DNA of 64,000 nt from Varroa destructor (taxonomy: Eukaryota; Arthropoda; Arachnida; Mesostigmata; Varroidae), in NCBI RefSeq assembly GCF_002443255.2, contig NW_019211456.1:21135061-21199060 (forward strand). The letters are read 5' to 3'. The notes under the pieces are model-generated. The model ran no database searches, was not told where the DNA came from, and saw nothing but the letters and a program-made list of their open reading frames with translations. Each line of letters starts with the position of its first letter. Position 1 is the first letter of the stretch. Below, piece by piece: positions 26,197 through 37,344 of this stretch. The position numbers and the translations under genes are program-made.

Positions 26197-28200
26197 CTGT
26201 AAAGTGCCTTAGGGCAACCCGTAACGAAGTCGAAGTATCGAATGCCGGTAGCGACCGAATCATATAATTTGACATTTGACTTGGCGTGATTGTCGCAGCC
26301 AGAGTGAGCCCAATTTTGGCTTTTTTACTTTTAACTTTTTTTCATTCCAACAGGATGTACATATGTATATATATACATGAGTAAACTTAAATTTCTTCAT
26401 GCTTCGTGCATTACCTGTTTGAGCTGGGAGGCAGTTTTCCAAAATCCGGAAATTATATTAAATAGACTTTAATGCTGTCATACTTAGTCTCTCACTTAGT
26501 AATACTAATGACCATTGGTCTTCCGTTTGCCTGTTCATGACAACGTTGACGGGCTAAGATGGTATCGATTTGGCCATAATTTCGCTTTTTTATTACCATT
26601 GCGAAGAACCGGGTTCATCTTTTTGTTCCGGCTGGTTCTCGCAGTCCGAACGTTCGCTGATACACGCCAGAGCCTTATGTCGACGCCCAGTTAGATCAGC
26701 CCGCAGAAATCGTGCACAACATAGCCAACCAAGGAAGCACCAATGATAGGGCCCTTTGTTGGTCAAGCGGTTCTCGGCTTCCTTGTTATTGCCTTGCCTG
26801 GTGAATAGCCAGACTTCGTCACCAGGATGCTCGATTGTAGGGTCTCCTCAGAGCAACACTCCGCAAAAGACTCCACCTAGTCTCTAGACCCTGCTTTTCC
26901 GTAGTCAGCGTTTGGTCTACTTTGGCTCTGGATCTTTCCCGTCGTCCCACTGTGGCATGAGCGGCTCCACATACAGGGCCCCTACGTCCTGTTGGCATCT
27001 ATCAGCAGAACATCCCGTTTGTTCAATGCTGATGTCAATGGTTTTGCACACTGAGAACAGTACAGGCTTGAATTGGTGCCGATGTTTCGAAGGCAAAACG
27101 CAAGCAAAAAAAAACAGAACGATTTTTTAAAATGTCCTAGCCCGGCGTGCGACAACGGCAAGAACCAAGAACGACATGTCGGCTCTGCGTGTCGTCCGCA
27201 GCTTCGGTGTTGATGTCCACCGGTTTGCTGAAGCTATAGGTGTTGTTGCCCCCCGAGGGCCTTCCAATACAGCGCCGCGGGCCAATCCAATCTGCTTAGC
27301 AGCCATAGGCGCCACGTTTCCAATGCTACCGCTACTAGTGCTGCCAACGCCAAAAGCCCTCTCTCTTTCCAAGTGCATTAACTTGGGTTAAAATGGCACC
27401 TACGCTTTTTTTTTTTCACACGTCATCTTCTTTCCAGCCTTTCCGGTAGGCAGCAATCCAACCGCGCGTAGTTATCCGCCATCTCCCTCGGCCTATTTCT
27501 CCAGCAGCATCGTCTACCGGAAGTCAGCCTGTCCCCCGATTATCAAAGGACCGAACCGGAAACGAGCAAAGATGATCCGCTAGCGAGATGCCCTAAGGGA
27601 CGATTGGATAAGAGCAGCACTGGAGACCTGGACAGCCAAACCCGGTTAGCTTATGTCCACCCCTGGCGCTTTATGCCACATATCCAGCCATCCACACATA
27701 TCCTGTGCAATCTCCGGACGAAGACGAGGAGAATAACAAGACGTCTAACTGAACTACATTGGACAATCCAAGATATCTGGCAAATATAAGAAGCAAGGAA
27801 ACAGGGAAGAGGGTCGGAAAGGGGCAATAGTGATTGGAAGCCTAACAAACTACAGTTAGGTTCGGGAAGCCCATTGCATCTTGCTCCCGCCTATCCTTAC
27901 ATATTTTACAACCGATGCTAGCTGCCACTAACTGGTAGTGAAACACTCATTGCTATCTACACTTCAGCATAACAGGCTTGTGAAAGTATGAAGAGATCTG
28001 TGAAGTACTGCATGGCGTACGTCGTTCTCTACTAACAAGGCAGTAAGTTGTTAGATTGGGCTCCATCTAGATTTCTAATGATCAGCCGCTGCTGAGCCGT
28101 TGGCTGGCGGCAAGCTTTAGATGTCTAACATTTCTGAAATAGACGGGCGGCATCACATTAGTACTTAATGCTATAGATATGACAAGTCAAAGAATGTCTT
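26197..28200. other. stretch without a supportable gene
   Basis: The minus strand between 26197 and 26341 continues the open frame described for 26041-26196 and could be coding if no splice occurs there. A minus-strand donor-like site (CTCAAACAG then GTAATG) lies near 26415, at the end of a nine-codon ATG frame starting at 26442. I see no gene in 26450-28200. Confidence 0.4.
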
Positions 28201-28314
28201 ATGAAAATCCGTGAAAGCTCGACAACGACAGAGGTACAACCTTTCCGCTTTGAACAGCGCACGGAGACATGCCGGCAGCCATCAATGACTAACAACATCT
28301 ATCGATGTTTCAGG
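28201..28314 (+). CDS. putative first coding exon, unknown product
   Basis: An ATG at 28201 opens 38 codons (from MKIRESSTTTEVQPFRFEQ) that end in phase 0 at a strong donor (CAGG then GTAAGT, GT at 28315-28316). The TTTCAG just before the donor also resembles an acceptor, so the site may instead be a near-recursive splice motif. No signal peptide or domain is visible and no downstream exon is identified. Confidence 0.2.
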
Positions 28315-31300
28315 GTAAGTTACGGATGCCGCTGCTGCATTTATGGCCCGATGGAGATGGATCAGACAACAGCTCACTCTATATATATACTCCTGCCTAA
28401 ACCATTCCATTACGAAGAAAGGCCCATGCCAGCAGCGACAAAACAAGCAACAGAATTATGTGCACTCCGCATTCTGACTTGCTGGGCGGCTCATTGGCTT
28501 GGTACGTTTATGAGCTTACTGTGAAAAAAAGATAACGCTGCTGGTAACGCTAAATGCCATTCGTCGGTCTGCCTACACTATTCCAATAAGCCAACACACA
28601 TATGTTGCTTAACCTCGATACGTATCGTCATACGCGATATGCAGCGATGCACGTAGACGACGTGGATAAAATGACGGGTGTGAGGTGCCGACGCTCGCTA
28701 GTCAGTCGTTTGGTTGCCGTCTACCGAATAGAATAGAGACGATTATATAGGACAATCCTGTAACAGACGTTGTTCAAATCACCTGTTGCTATGATAAAAT
28801 GGTAGAACGCCGCTGGTGATGATTAAGTCCATTTACACTCACTTTCCGCTGTGACCTGCCGAATTTCTACGAGAAACCAACTCATAGCCGGTGAGACCGC
28901 AACAAAGAATGAGTCGGATAACGTGGACGGACAACGAATGACAAGATACTTATGGCTAGCCAGGCGGCAATGATGCTAGGAGCTATGGTCGAGGTTGCGG
29001 CTGCGACAATTGTGCTAAACACGACATGACATAGACATCTTTTGATGGACATCGACGCGCGACTGGCCGACACATTCGATATAGTCGCAGGATCTTCATA
29101 CCGCCGTTGTTCTCGCTGGCAGCCCGCCATACCTCTCGTCCCGTCTCTTCTGCTTATCTCCTTCGGTCAATAGCTTTCAGCTAAGGGAAGATGCAGCAGC
29201 AACAACGGTTGTCATCCTCGGGCACCAGTAGCCGAAGTAATCGGTACCGGTCGAGCAGACAGCCGCCGAAAGAGAAAAGACTACTGACATTCGCGGCTAG
29301 CTGGTAGTGAAGAGCTACGGCGATCACAAACACGAAAAGCCGTAAACCTCTCATTGACTATCGCCATAAGAAACGGAGAAACATAGAGAAGAACGAGGAT
29401 CAGATCCCAACAACGGTGATGACGACGTAGAGAAAGCACCAATCCTCCAGAGTAGAGCCGTAGTTGTGCAGCCGACCGGTCGCCGCGGTTGAGTGCTGAA
29501 CGAGGGAATAAACGATCGACCGAGCGAACAAGCAAGCGAGCCAAAAACGTCGCTAGCACAAACAGCAGAATCACCGACGAGAAGTTACGACTCTTCATAT
29601 TTCTCTAACACGCCGCTGCTGCCGCCACCGTCGCCATATGAAAGAGTTTCCTGTGGCAGCGCGCAGCCCTTAAGACCTGCTCTCTTTTCGTCGACTAGAA
29701 CTATCTTTTTTTTTCATCTCGTCCTATCGATGAACTCTAGTCAATCTCACAGTGAGACAGAAAAGTGGACATCAATGTTATTCCAGGGTACGCTACAATG
29801 AAACACTATACAATTCTAAATAGAGAGCCCAAGGGTCCTAGTAGGACAAATCGAGTCAAATCGCTAAAGCGCCAACTAAGCAGGCCTCAGAGTCAAACAG
29901 GGCTTTACGCAGCTTGAAAGATATGACTACGTCGAAAAGTCATAAAGTGAATCAAAGAACTGGATAGGCAGAGATGGCGAGAAGTCAAAAAAACAACAAT
30001 CATCGAAGTCAACGAAGGGTGTATAAATGTAATCAGGAGCACCAGCAGACAAACAGAGAGGCCTAAGGTCCAAGTGATACACCAAGAATGTCTTGCTTGA
30101 CACGCTCACGAGCAGTGGTCTGCCATTGTGCTAACATCAATGAACGATGAAGGACACGCATGTAAAACGAATAAGCACTTGATGTGCCAAGCTCGCACGC
30201 AGGCTCATTCTATCATGGCGGCATCGTTCCGTGGTCGCATACGTACGTGTAATAACTTTTTCAAATCTTTCCAATCAAAAACAATCCTTAAAGCGTCCAA
30301 GTGAAGTCTTACTGACAGCAGCATCGCGAATCTTCCGCCTACCTGCAAACGGAAAAGCAAAGGGAAATATATTGCCGGTTAGCCTGATGTTCGAACACTT
30401 CGTTCCGTATTATGCGCCCAACAAGCATTATGTTAAACTGACACTTTTAAATCGGTAAATATAGGCTCGCACAAACCATTGACAAAAACTAGCAAGAATT
30501 CAAACTGTACAAAGTTCTATGATCATAGAAAACATTATTAGAAACATTATGATCATAGAAACGATTATTACTATTTGTGCCCACAATTTTCTACTTTCTA
30601 AGGACTACGTCATTGAAATCTGCCATTTCTATTTTTCGCTCCCTAATCTCTGATGAGAACACTATTCACTTCACGCGGACTAAGTGCATGCATGAAGCGT
30701 ATGCTTGCTGGTGTTATTGGAGTTTTGGAAAAAAAGAGAAAAAGCAAAAATCGCCTTTTTTTTCTTTGGCCCAACGTCTGATACTCATCTACGCCGCTTC
30801 CTCATTTGCGCCATTTGCTTTCTATGGTCGTTATCATTTCCATTGGCTAGTCAGTCGGCTCTCTCCAGCCAACTTTCTTTGTCTAGCCAAATCCTCTAAC
30901 TGGCGTTTGGTTCTCATTGGCTTTCGTCGTCATTGTACTGTAGACGTACGGACGATTTTGTGCCCAATTCATTTCCTATTCCCATCTCAGCTAGTTCTAT
31001 CCATCTCTCTCGTTATCGATGTTTTCTTAACGGCAGAGGCGGAGGTGACGGCAAACTCCGTTGAGTTCGTCGTCAGTGACCGTACCAGTAGTAAAAGTAG
31101 TGTTCGTAAGAAGGAGCAAAGGGAAGAACAAAACGGCTAGCCGCTCCGTGTTCCTTGATTCCCCTCTTTAAGCGTTCTTTTTACTGTCAACGGCGTATGA
31201 ATATTACCACTGAATGGTGGCAGAGGGACAGAGGAATCATGGCCTTGCTCAGTTGACCTTGTAGAGAAACAGCAGTGGCAGAAATTGCCGTAAAAAGATG

Positions 31301-32176
31301 ACGATACCCACTCCACAAACTGCATGCAGCGGCTTCTTGCGACAAGCTTTGCGCAAGCAGAAAGGAACTGAAAAAATATGTTCAGAGACTGAAAGGCTCA
31401 GAAACTGTCAATAGACTAGTAGGGCGCGCTGGTCGACAAAACGCGCCAAAGGAACCATATAACATCTCTACTCTAACAGATCTCTTGCAATGATTATTCA
31501 TCATCATTTGCCATAAACCTACCGTAGCTTTTTTTTTCTACTTCTTTGCTGTTGACGCTGCTGCTGCTGCTTCTAGCGCGATGCCATTCCGACGATAGGC
31601 TTGAGGCTGCTATCCAGTCCTGGCAATGGACAGACATTGAAGGGAAGCCATCAAATAGAATCATCGACAAGACTCACCAGTCCTGCTCTGAAGCACATAT
31701 AGCGGACAAGTCTGGGCCTTGTTTCTAGTCGTTTTCTTCATTTTAATCAAAGAAAAAAGCTGCCTGCTCCACGCTAGTTTGAAATGGGACGCACATTCTC
31801 AGGAAGATCAACTCAGCCTCCAAACTGGCGGAGCAAAGGACGGGAGGACTGATAGAGCTGGGGCCGAAGGGACTGTATTGCTTCGTAAATCCTGAGCGCA
31901 TCTAGTCCACAGTTAGAAGAAAGCTTTGTACCGCGTTCAAAGCTGAATCGTGGAGACTCATTGAACTCTGGAGCCCATCGTGTAGAGCAGCGCACTCTGA
32001 CGCGCAGCTTGCACAGGGCCGAGGATATTCCACAACACTCCACAGAGTGAATTTACATAATTTTATGGATCTTCATTTCCCATTTGTCCCCTTCGAAGCT
32101 CCCTTACCACTTACCACTAATGCTTTGTTTTTGGTAGCAGCTTCGCAACGTTCTAGCCTCGTGCCTTTCATCGGTA
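28315..32176. other. stretch without a supportable gene
   Basis: This holds a short near-tandem duplication at 30518-30571 and a 187-codon plus-strand frame (30577-31140) that begins at GTG and is pyrimidine-driven in places. I see no domain in it and do not call it. A CTG run near 31557 produces a false signal-peptide-like leucine stretch. Confidence 0.45.
30518..30571. repeat. short near-tandem duplication (about 30-bp period)
   Basis: TATGATCATAGAAA followed by a CATTATTA-like tail occurs at 30518 and again at 30548, differing by an indel and a substitution. Each copy holds the palindrome ATGATCAT. It is probably a local slippage duplication. Confidence 0.8.
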
Positions 32177-32368
32177 TCATCTCTGCAGGATGCACCAAGA
32201 AGTAGAGAAGATCAGAAATTTTGCATTGTCAGCAACCTCAGAAGTCATACTGGCTTTGCATACGTCGACCACAAATGATGGAGGTTGAAGGTCTGAAGTA
32301 GCAAGCCCGAAGCATATCATATGCACCAGTATGGAAGCCAATACCTGGACGTACAGTGATCTATGCAT
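32177..32368 (-). CDS. small secreted-peptide candidate, 63 aa (minus strand)
   Basis: An ATG (32368-32366) opens a 63-codon frame that begins with a signal-peptide-like segment: MHRSLY, a hydrophobic core VQVLASILVHMICFGLA, then TSDLQPP. The rest holds two cysteines (DVCKAS and SWCILQ) and ends in Arg before a TGA. Eleven bases upstream of the ATG is a good acceptor (ATCATTGTTGTCAG, exon from 32379). A secreted single-disulfide peptide is possible. No known family or dibasic processing site is recognised. A 63-codon frame is easily chance, so the signal-like start and the acceptor are the only support. Confidence 0.22.
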   Translation of the reverse strand: MHRSLYVQVLASILVHMICFGLATSDLQPPSFVVDVCKASMTSEVADNAKFLIFSTSWCILQR

Positions 32369-33606
32369 CTAAATTGTATCTGACAACAATGATTACGTTG
32401 CAAAAAAACAACTGCGCCATATTTACACATCGTCTGTGATCGTCGCGACAGGTATCTTAGCCGAGCTGAACAGTATTATTCATCATTCACTCCGGCAAAT
32501 GAATGATCGACAAACTTATTTGTTAAAAGTATTCTGACTCCAAAGCTAAGAAATCCCGATAGGAAAAAGCCTGTGGTGCTGCAGCGCTAAATAGGTAAAA
32601 AGGAAAGGATAACACTAAGAAACGAAATGACGGATAGCAGCAATGAACTTAATCGTAGTAAAAGCTGGCAATAATTGCTTCGCGGCAGCGGCAGAAGAGA
32701 GATTTGGCGACAGAAAAAAAAATGTGCTAGAAAGCAACCTAGGACAGTTAGTTTTCCGTGCCTCACTTTGGGGGCTTTTTGTTTTACCTCTGTAATGGTC
32801 CACTTATAGAGCCGATTATACAGATTAACCGTTCGGCGATCGTCGGCGATTTTGCTGAATTTCGATACTTTTAACACGGAAAAAGGAAGAGCACTATAAA
32901 GCAACTATAATGTGTATGGGTAGCGATGACTGCCATGGCTCCAGTTCACCTATAACGCGTTACACGCCACCAGCGCGGAGCACTGCCGTCAACAATGAGC
33001 GTTTCACCGTCATTGGCTGTTTCGGGTCAGCTATCTGACCGAGTGTTTCCGACCCTTTCGGGGGCCCGTGCGTCACGAGTAGCAAGAGCATTGAAGGGCG
33101 ATCAATGCAGATGGACCCAGAAGTAATTCCTTGTCCGCGGTGCGTTCGCATTCTAGAAGAAGAGATATAAGCAGTCTGGCGGCCGGTCCTGCCGTAGCAG
33201 GATCTTTAGCTGGGCATCTAAAATGCACATGGTCTGCCGAAATAGTCCAGTACATATAACTACAGTGACTATGGTCACATATGGTCAGCGAGACGGTAAC
33301 TAGCGACGGTTTCACAAACGACTCCATATATAGATACTGATCTACACAATTATAGCTTATGCTGGTGTATATGTGTTATTTGCTGGGCTATGGCGTTCTG
33401 AAATAACTACAGGATGGCTACATACTACATCGTAGCCGACAGTATTATTTATTCCGATGTGCAGTCTGTACTATATCTATATCGGGAAATACAGTCACAT
33501 TGTCTAGTCTTCATACAGGCAGTTCAGCGTCACATATACGACCTGAAATAGGTTTAGTCTGTGCCTATTTGTTGTGTATGTGGCTGTAACACGGGCTAAT
33601 GTGTGA

Positions 33607-33855
33607 CTAATTAGCGGTAAGCGCATCATTTAATTGCGATCGTGACGACGGCGTCAATTTTTGTATGAAACGTTCGTGGAAAAATCCGGACCCACTAACT
33701 ACGATACATGTATGTAGTTGAACACATACAAAATACTTGTGGAAGAGGCCAGTATTAGGTGATTTGAGCAACATGCCGTGTACATACGGATTGTTCGAAA
33801 ACGCTGCCTTTAGTCGTAAGTCATCCTCCAAAACATTTACTTGATAGTAGAGCAA
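33607..33855 (-). CDS. hypothetical coding segment, unknown product (minus strand)
   Basis: This open frame encodes about 83 residues of natural composition (for example YYQVNVLEDDLRLKAAFSNN, then YVHGMLLKSPNTGLFHKYF), but it begins at TTG rather than ATG. The open frame continues a little upstream without a clear acceptor, and I see no good donor. It could be an exon remnant or chance. No domain is recognised. Confidence 0.18.
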   Translation of the reverse strand: MLYYQVNVLEDDLRLKAAFSNNPYVHGMLLKSPNTGLFHKYFVCVQLHTCIVVSGSGFFHERFIQKLTPSSRSQLNDALTAN

Positions 33856-34973
33856 CTTAGCATGATTTAAGTTGTTAGCGTCGTGTTCAATCCAACGCTA
33901 ATCTCGCTCAATATTTATGTATCTGGCTTGGTGATAATATGCAGCGGTTCGAAGCTGCTGTCGTTTGAATGAGCAACGAATTGCGAAGCCAGTATCTGGC
34001 TGCGAAGCCCGCCACGACCCACATGTCACAAACAGTTTCTTGGTTACCCGACCCAGCTTCACCAGCCTGTTTTCATTTGTCTAGTTCAAATGCCCTCTGG
34101 CTTTGCGTGACGTCGAGTACAGCGAAGCATAGGTGTAGCTAACTGTATTGCTACTGCGACGGCTGTTGAAAGCAACAGGCCATGCCCATTCTGCCCTCGT
34201 GGCATCGTTGCCTGCTTTCAAGTCGGCACCGTTGGCCCTATGTTGTTTTGCTCAATTCGCCCTCGAATTTACACGGAACGCGCGGTTACTAGTCAGCAGC
34301 AGGAAGAGATGGAGCGAAGTAGAAAACGAACGGTAAAGGACGGGGCAGCACGAACTCGAGAGAACGCCTATCTATCAGGTAGCGGAGCGTTGAAACTGCG
34401 CATGTCGCCCAGAGCAACGGCTCACTGCTATACCCCGATCCGTTACCCTACTGGCAACGGTATTTCCTGAAGGGTCTCTCCTAGCTAGATAACACAGGTG
34501 GATTGGCGACTTCATGAATTCATCAGTTCGGTTACACTAGGCCAGAGCTGCTGCATGGTAATATAGTTGTGTATCGTTACACGAATCTTCACTATAGCCA
34601 GCCCACCCGGTTTAATGTAAACAAGTGGCTAAGGTCAACCGGTCTTATACTCCTGCATGGATCGTAGATTTGTTATCATCCGAAGGGCTGCTTGCCACCG
34701 GAGCGCTCGCTGTATCACTTATGGCTATGAGCTTCATGGTTTACTTATTCGAACAGAGAGTAGTGATTAATTCTACTCATTTCAGATTGTAAGTATGGTG
34801 TCGTCCCATAGATTTTACGTCATCGTTGACGTCCTCCTTTTCCTCTCTGATAATTAGAGTCGTGGCAGCGTCCCTCGGACCCTGCCTAAGCGCCACTCAC
34901 CTCACAGCCATTGGAGGAGTAAGTCATTCGAATTTTCTTACTAATCGTCGTAGTTGTCTATTCGGGGTACAGA
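33856..34973. other. no gene called; one 61-nt splice-flanked segment
   Basis: Positions 34858-34918 lie between a pyrimidine-rich acceptor-like tract (TTTTCCTCTCTGATAATTAG) and a GTAAGT donor, with two frames open. A further ATTTCAG-ATT-GTAAGT motif lies near 34785-34796. None of these can be joined in phase with the GC-leaning frame that follows, so I do not call an exon. Confidence 0.4.
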
Positions 34974-35219
34974 GTGCTGCACATCGATTGCGAGAAGCAG
35001 CAGTTCAGCCTCACGACGGGGTTACAGCTTCTTTGCGAACTTTACGCGAGACTGCCGACTGGGTTAGTCCTATTCACCTTTTCGCTGTTCACGATGGCTG
35101 ACACAGGAAAGCCAGAGCGGTCTGATGGCCTCTGGGTAAAGGCTGTGCAGGAGATCAGGAGGAGGAATGGTCATCAACTCCGAAACAGACTATTGCCCAA
35201 CTCATCCGCAGACCACTAG
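34974..35219 (+). CDS. hypothetical coding segment, unknown product
   Basis: This frame follows an AG at 34971-34972 and has a clearly GC-leaning third position over its first 30 codons (LHIDCEKQQFSLTTGLQLLC and onward). It contains an internal ATG at 35093 followed by a charged peptide (ADTGKPERSDGLWVKAVQEI). It ends at a TAG at 35217-35219. A weak donor (CTGG then GTAAAG) occurs near 35137. The upstream acceptor tract is poor. No family is recognised. Confidence 0.2.
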   Translation: MLHIDCEKQQFSLTTGLQLLCELYARLPTGLVLFTFSLFTMADTGKPERSDGLWVKAVQEIRRRNGHQLRNRLLPNSSADH

Positions 35220-35991
35220 GCCACCTAGCCTACCCATCCGCTAATCAACCACCGACGCTGCAGCCGTCGCTATCTAAAAGAGTATCTATTCCATTGCGAA
35301 CTCCATGTCAACTCCGACTAACCCCTGTTTGACTTTCGTAACTCGGATCGACCGACGGACATTACGGTGGGAGTAGGGCTAACATTATAGGGTCTCTAGA
35401 AGAGGCAGCATTAGTCCCTGTGGCCGCTGTAGTGCTACTACGAGTAGCTCTACTATTGTAAGTAGTGCTGCCAATAGTAGTGGGCCAAGACGAGAATGTG
35501 AGAGTAAGTTGGATAGCATCTGAAATAAAAAAGCATGGGGGAGTCTTGGACGAAAACCGGAGTGAGGAGCGATAAGCAAAAGTGGTACTGGTGGTCGGAG
35601 GCGGCATCATAACATGATAACTTTCTTATTCCGTTCCCTTTCTTTCTTTTCGTCTTACGTACTCTCTTTTTAGACCACGTCTTCTCTATACGTATGGTGG
35701 GGCCGCCAACGTTAAGCCAGAGAAGGCGCAGAGTTAGTGATGTCGACGTCCGCTGCGCCGCCAAGAGGGCCAAGTTTTTCTTCTACTCGTGGATGTTAAT
35801 CGAGTTATGTTGCTTACTTGCAGGGGAGCAGCGTCAGGTTTTAAGCAGGTACCCTATGTAGGCATCCTAGACAGGCATATAGCAATGCTTCAGCGCGCTT
35901 AGCAAGCAGCCACATGGTGGCTTCTACACCCCCTTTATTACCCTTTCCATTCCGGTACTTACGCGCTGTTATCTTGAAGAGACTGACTGCC

Positions 35992-36013
35992 ACTACTACT
36001 GCTGCTGCTGCTG
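35992..36013. repeat. (ACT)n(GCT)n trinucleotide repeat
   Basis: ACT units followed by four GCT units. Confidence 0.85.
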
Positions 36014-36143
36014 GTAGGTCTTCTGCGGTAACTCGTCGTTACAACTCTTTCTGTCTTTAAACAAGCTTAGCCGTCTCAACGTGTTTTGCTGAAGAGTGGA
36101 GAATCGTTCTATAGGGGTCTCCATTTCTATCTCTCTATCCCTG

Positions 36144-36164
36144 TCTCTCTCTCTCTCTCTCTCT
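36144..36164. repeat. (CT)n microsatellite
   Basis: An uninterrupted CT run inside a longer pyrimidine tract (about 36120-36172). Confidence 0.95.
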
Positions 36165-37329
36165 GTCTCTCAGTGACGATATATGGTTTTCTGTTTTTAG
36201 CCTTAGCTTTTTCTTCACTAGAGATAGCTTACATCTCCATATCGTTACCTGAAAAAAGCGGTAGGTTTTCCCTTTTACGATCGATGCCTCAGCATCTAGG
36301 CCCCGGTCTGCTACCGGTTGTCTAAGAGTCGACTCGTCTTAGCGACACGTCGAATGAGTATAGCCGTTTGCTAGAGAAAACTAGGTAGTGCTCGAACGGC
36401 GGCAGCAGCAGCACCCAACTTTGCTGCTAAGCTAGCTAGGTAGCGCAAAGGGCAAGAATGAGCGCAAAAACACCTTACCTTTTCCTCATTCTACCTGCGT
36501 TCGGAGCGCCTGGCAGCAGCAACGGCAGGATCGCCGACGTTGTCAGGGCGACAGCGCAAAAGCGCACTTTTACGAGATATATTATTCACTCGATGCAAAG
36601 CGTCGTTTTCAAACGACTTCAGCCATCGAAACTCCTTGATGTCAGGTTTTTGCCTGAATGAATGGATGTCCTGCAGGACCCACCCACCGGCCACTAGCAC
36701 TGGCTGTCTAGTGCTTAGACAGTCAATAAGCAGCCATTTCAGAAACATCCTTCCTTGACGAGAGGCACAAAGCACACCGAATAGCTTCTGTCCTCAAAGC
36801 CGTTCTCGTCAGTGTCGGTGCGTCCTTTTCTCCTCAATGAGCGTTTATGTGTATCCTCCCGTATGTGTGTATTAGAACGAGCGCTTGCCTTTGTACTATT
36901 TTGCTTCTTGCGTCGGCTGTGACCCCTGTCGATCGCGATGGAAAGAGAGAACGAACGAAGATCGTCAACAGGGGCATCTATGTGAGCATCGTACAGCTAG
37001 CACTTCGGAGTGGCCACCGCTTCTCTTCCAATTGCTGGATGTCACTGAGCGACGACGACGCCAACAGTGACGACGACTCTGTACTCGTTTGTTAGTCATG
37101 CCGTTGCCGCCGCTGAATAGAGTAGTTGTTAGCAGCGTAAACACTATGGGTCGGTAGAGTAATATGGAGACGCTTGACGGGAAGCCTGAAGGGTGGCCGC
37201 TTTGTGAGGCCATCCGTCGTCACCAGCGAGCAACTGCCGCCTTCCCTATGAGATAGCAACGTCATAAGTAATGGACCAGAAAATATTTGCTTCTCTTCTT
37301 TTTCTTCCCTACGTTTCGTTGTCGCTTTG

Positions 37330-37344
37330 CCCCCCCCCCCCCCC
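37330..37344. repeat. poly(C) run, 15 nt
   Basis: An uninterrupted C homopolymer. Its length may be unreliable in assembly. Confidence 0.9.

Noticed and set aside
30577..31140. 187-codon plus-strand frame
   Set aside because: It starts at GTG, is partly driven by pyrimidine runs, and has no domain or splice support.
34785..35140. multi-exon model using 34858-34918 and 34973 onward
   Set aside because: The intervening intron would be only 54 nt, and the frame with the best composition in the second segment cannot be reached in phase from the first.
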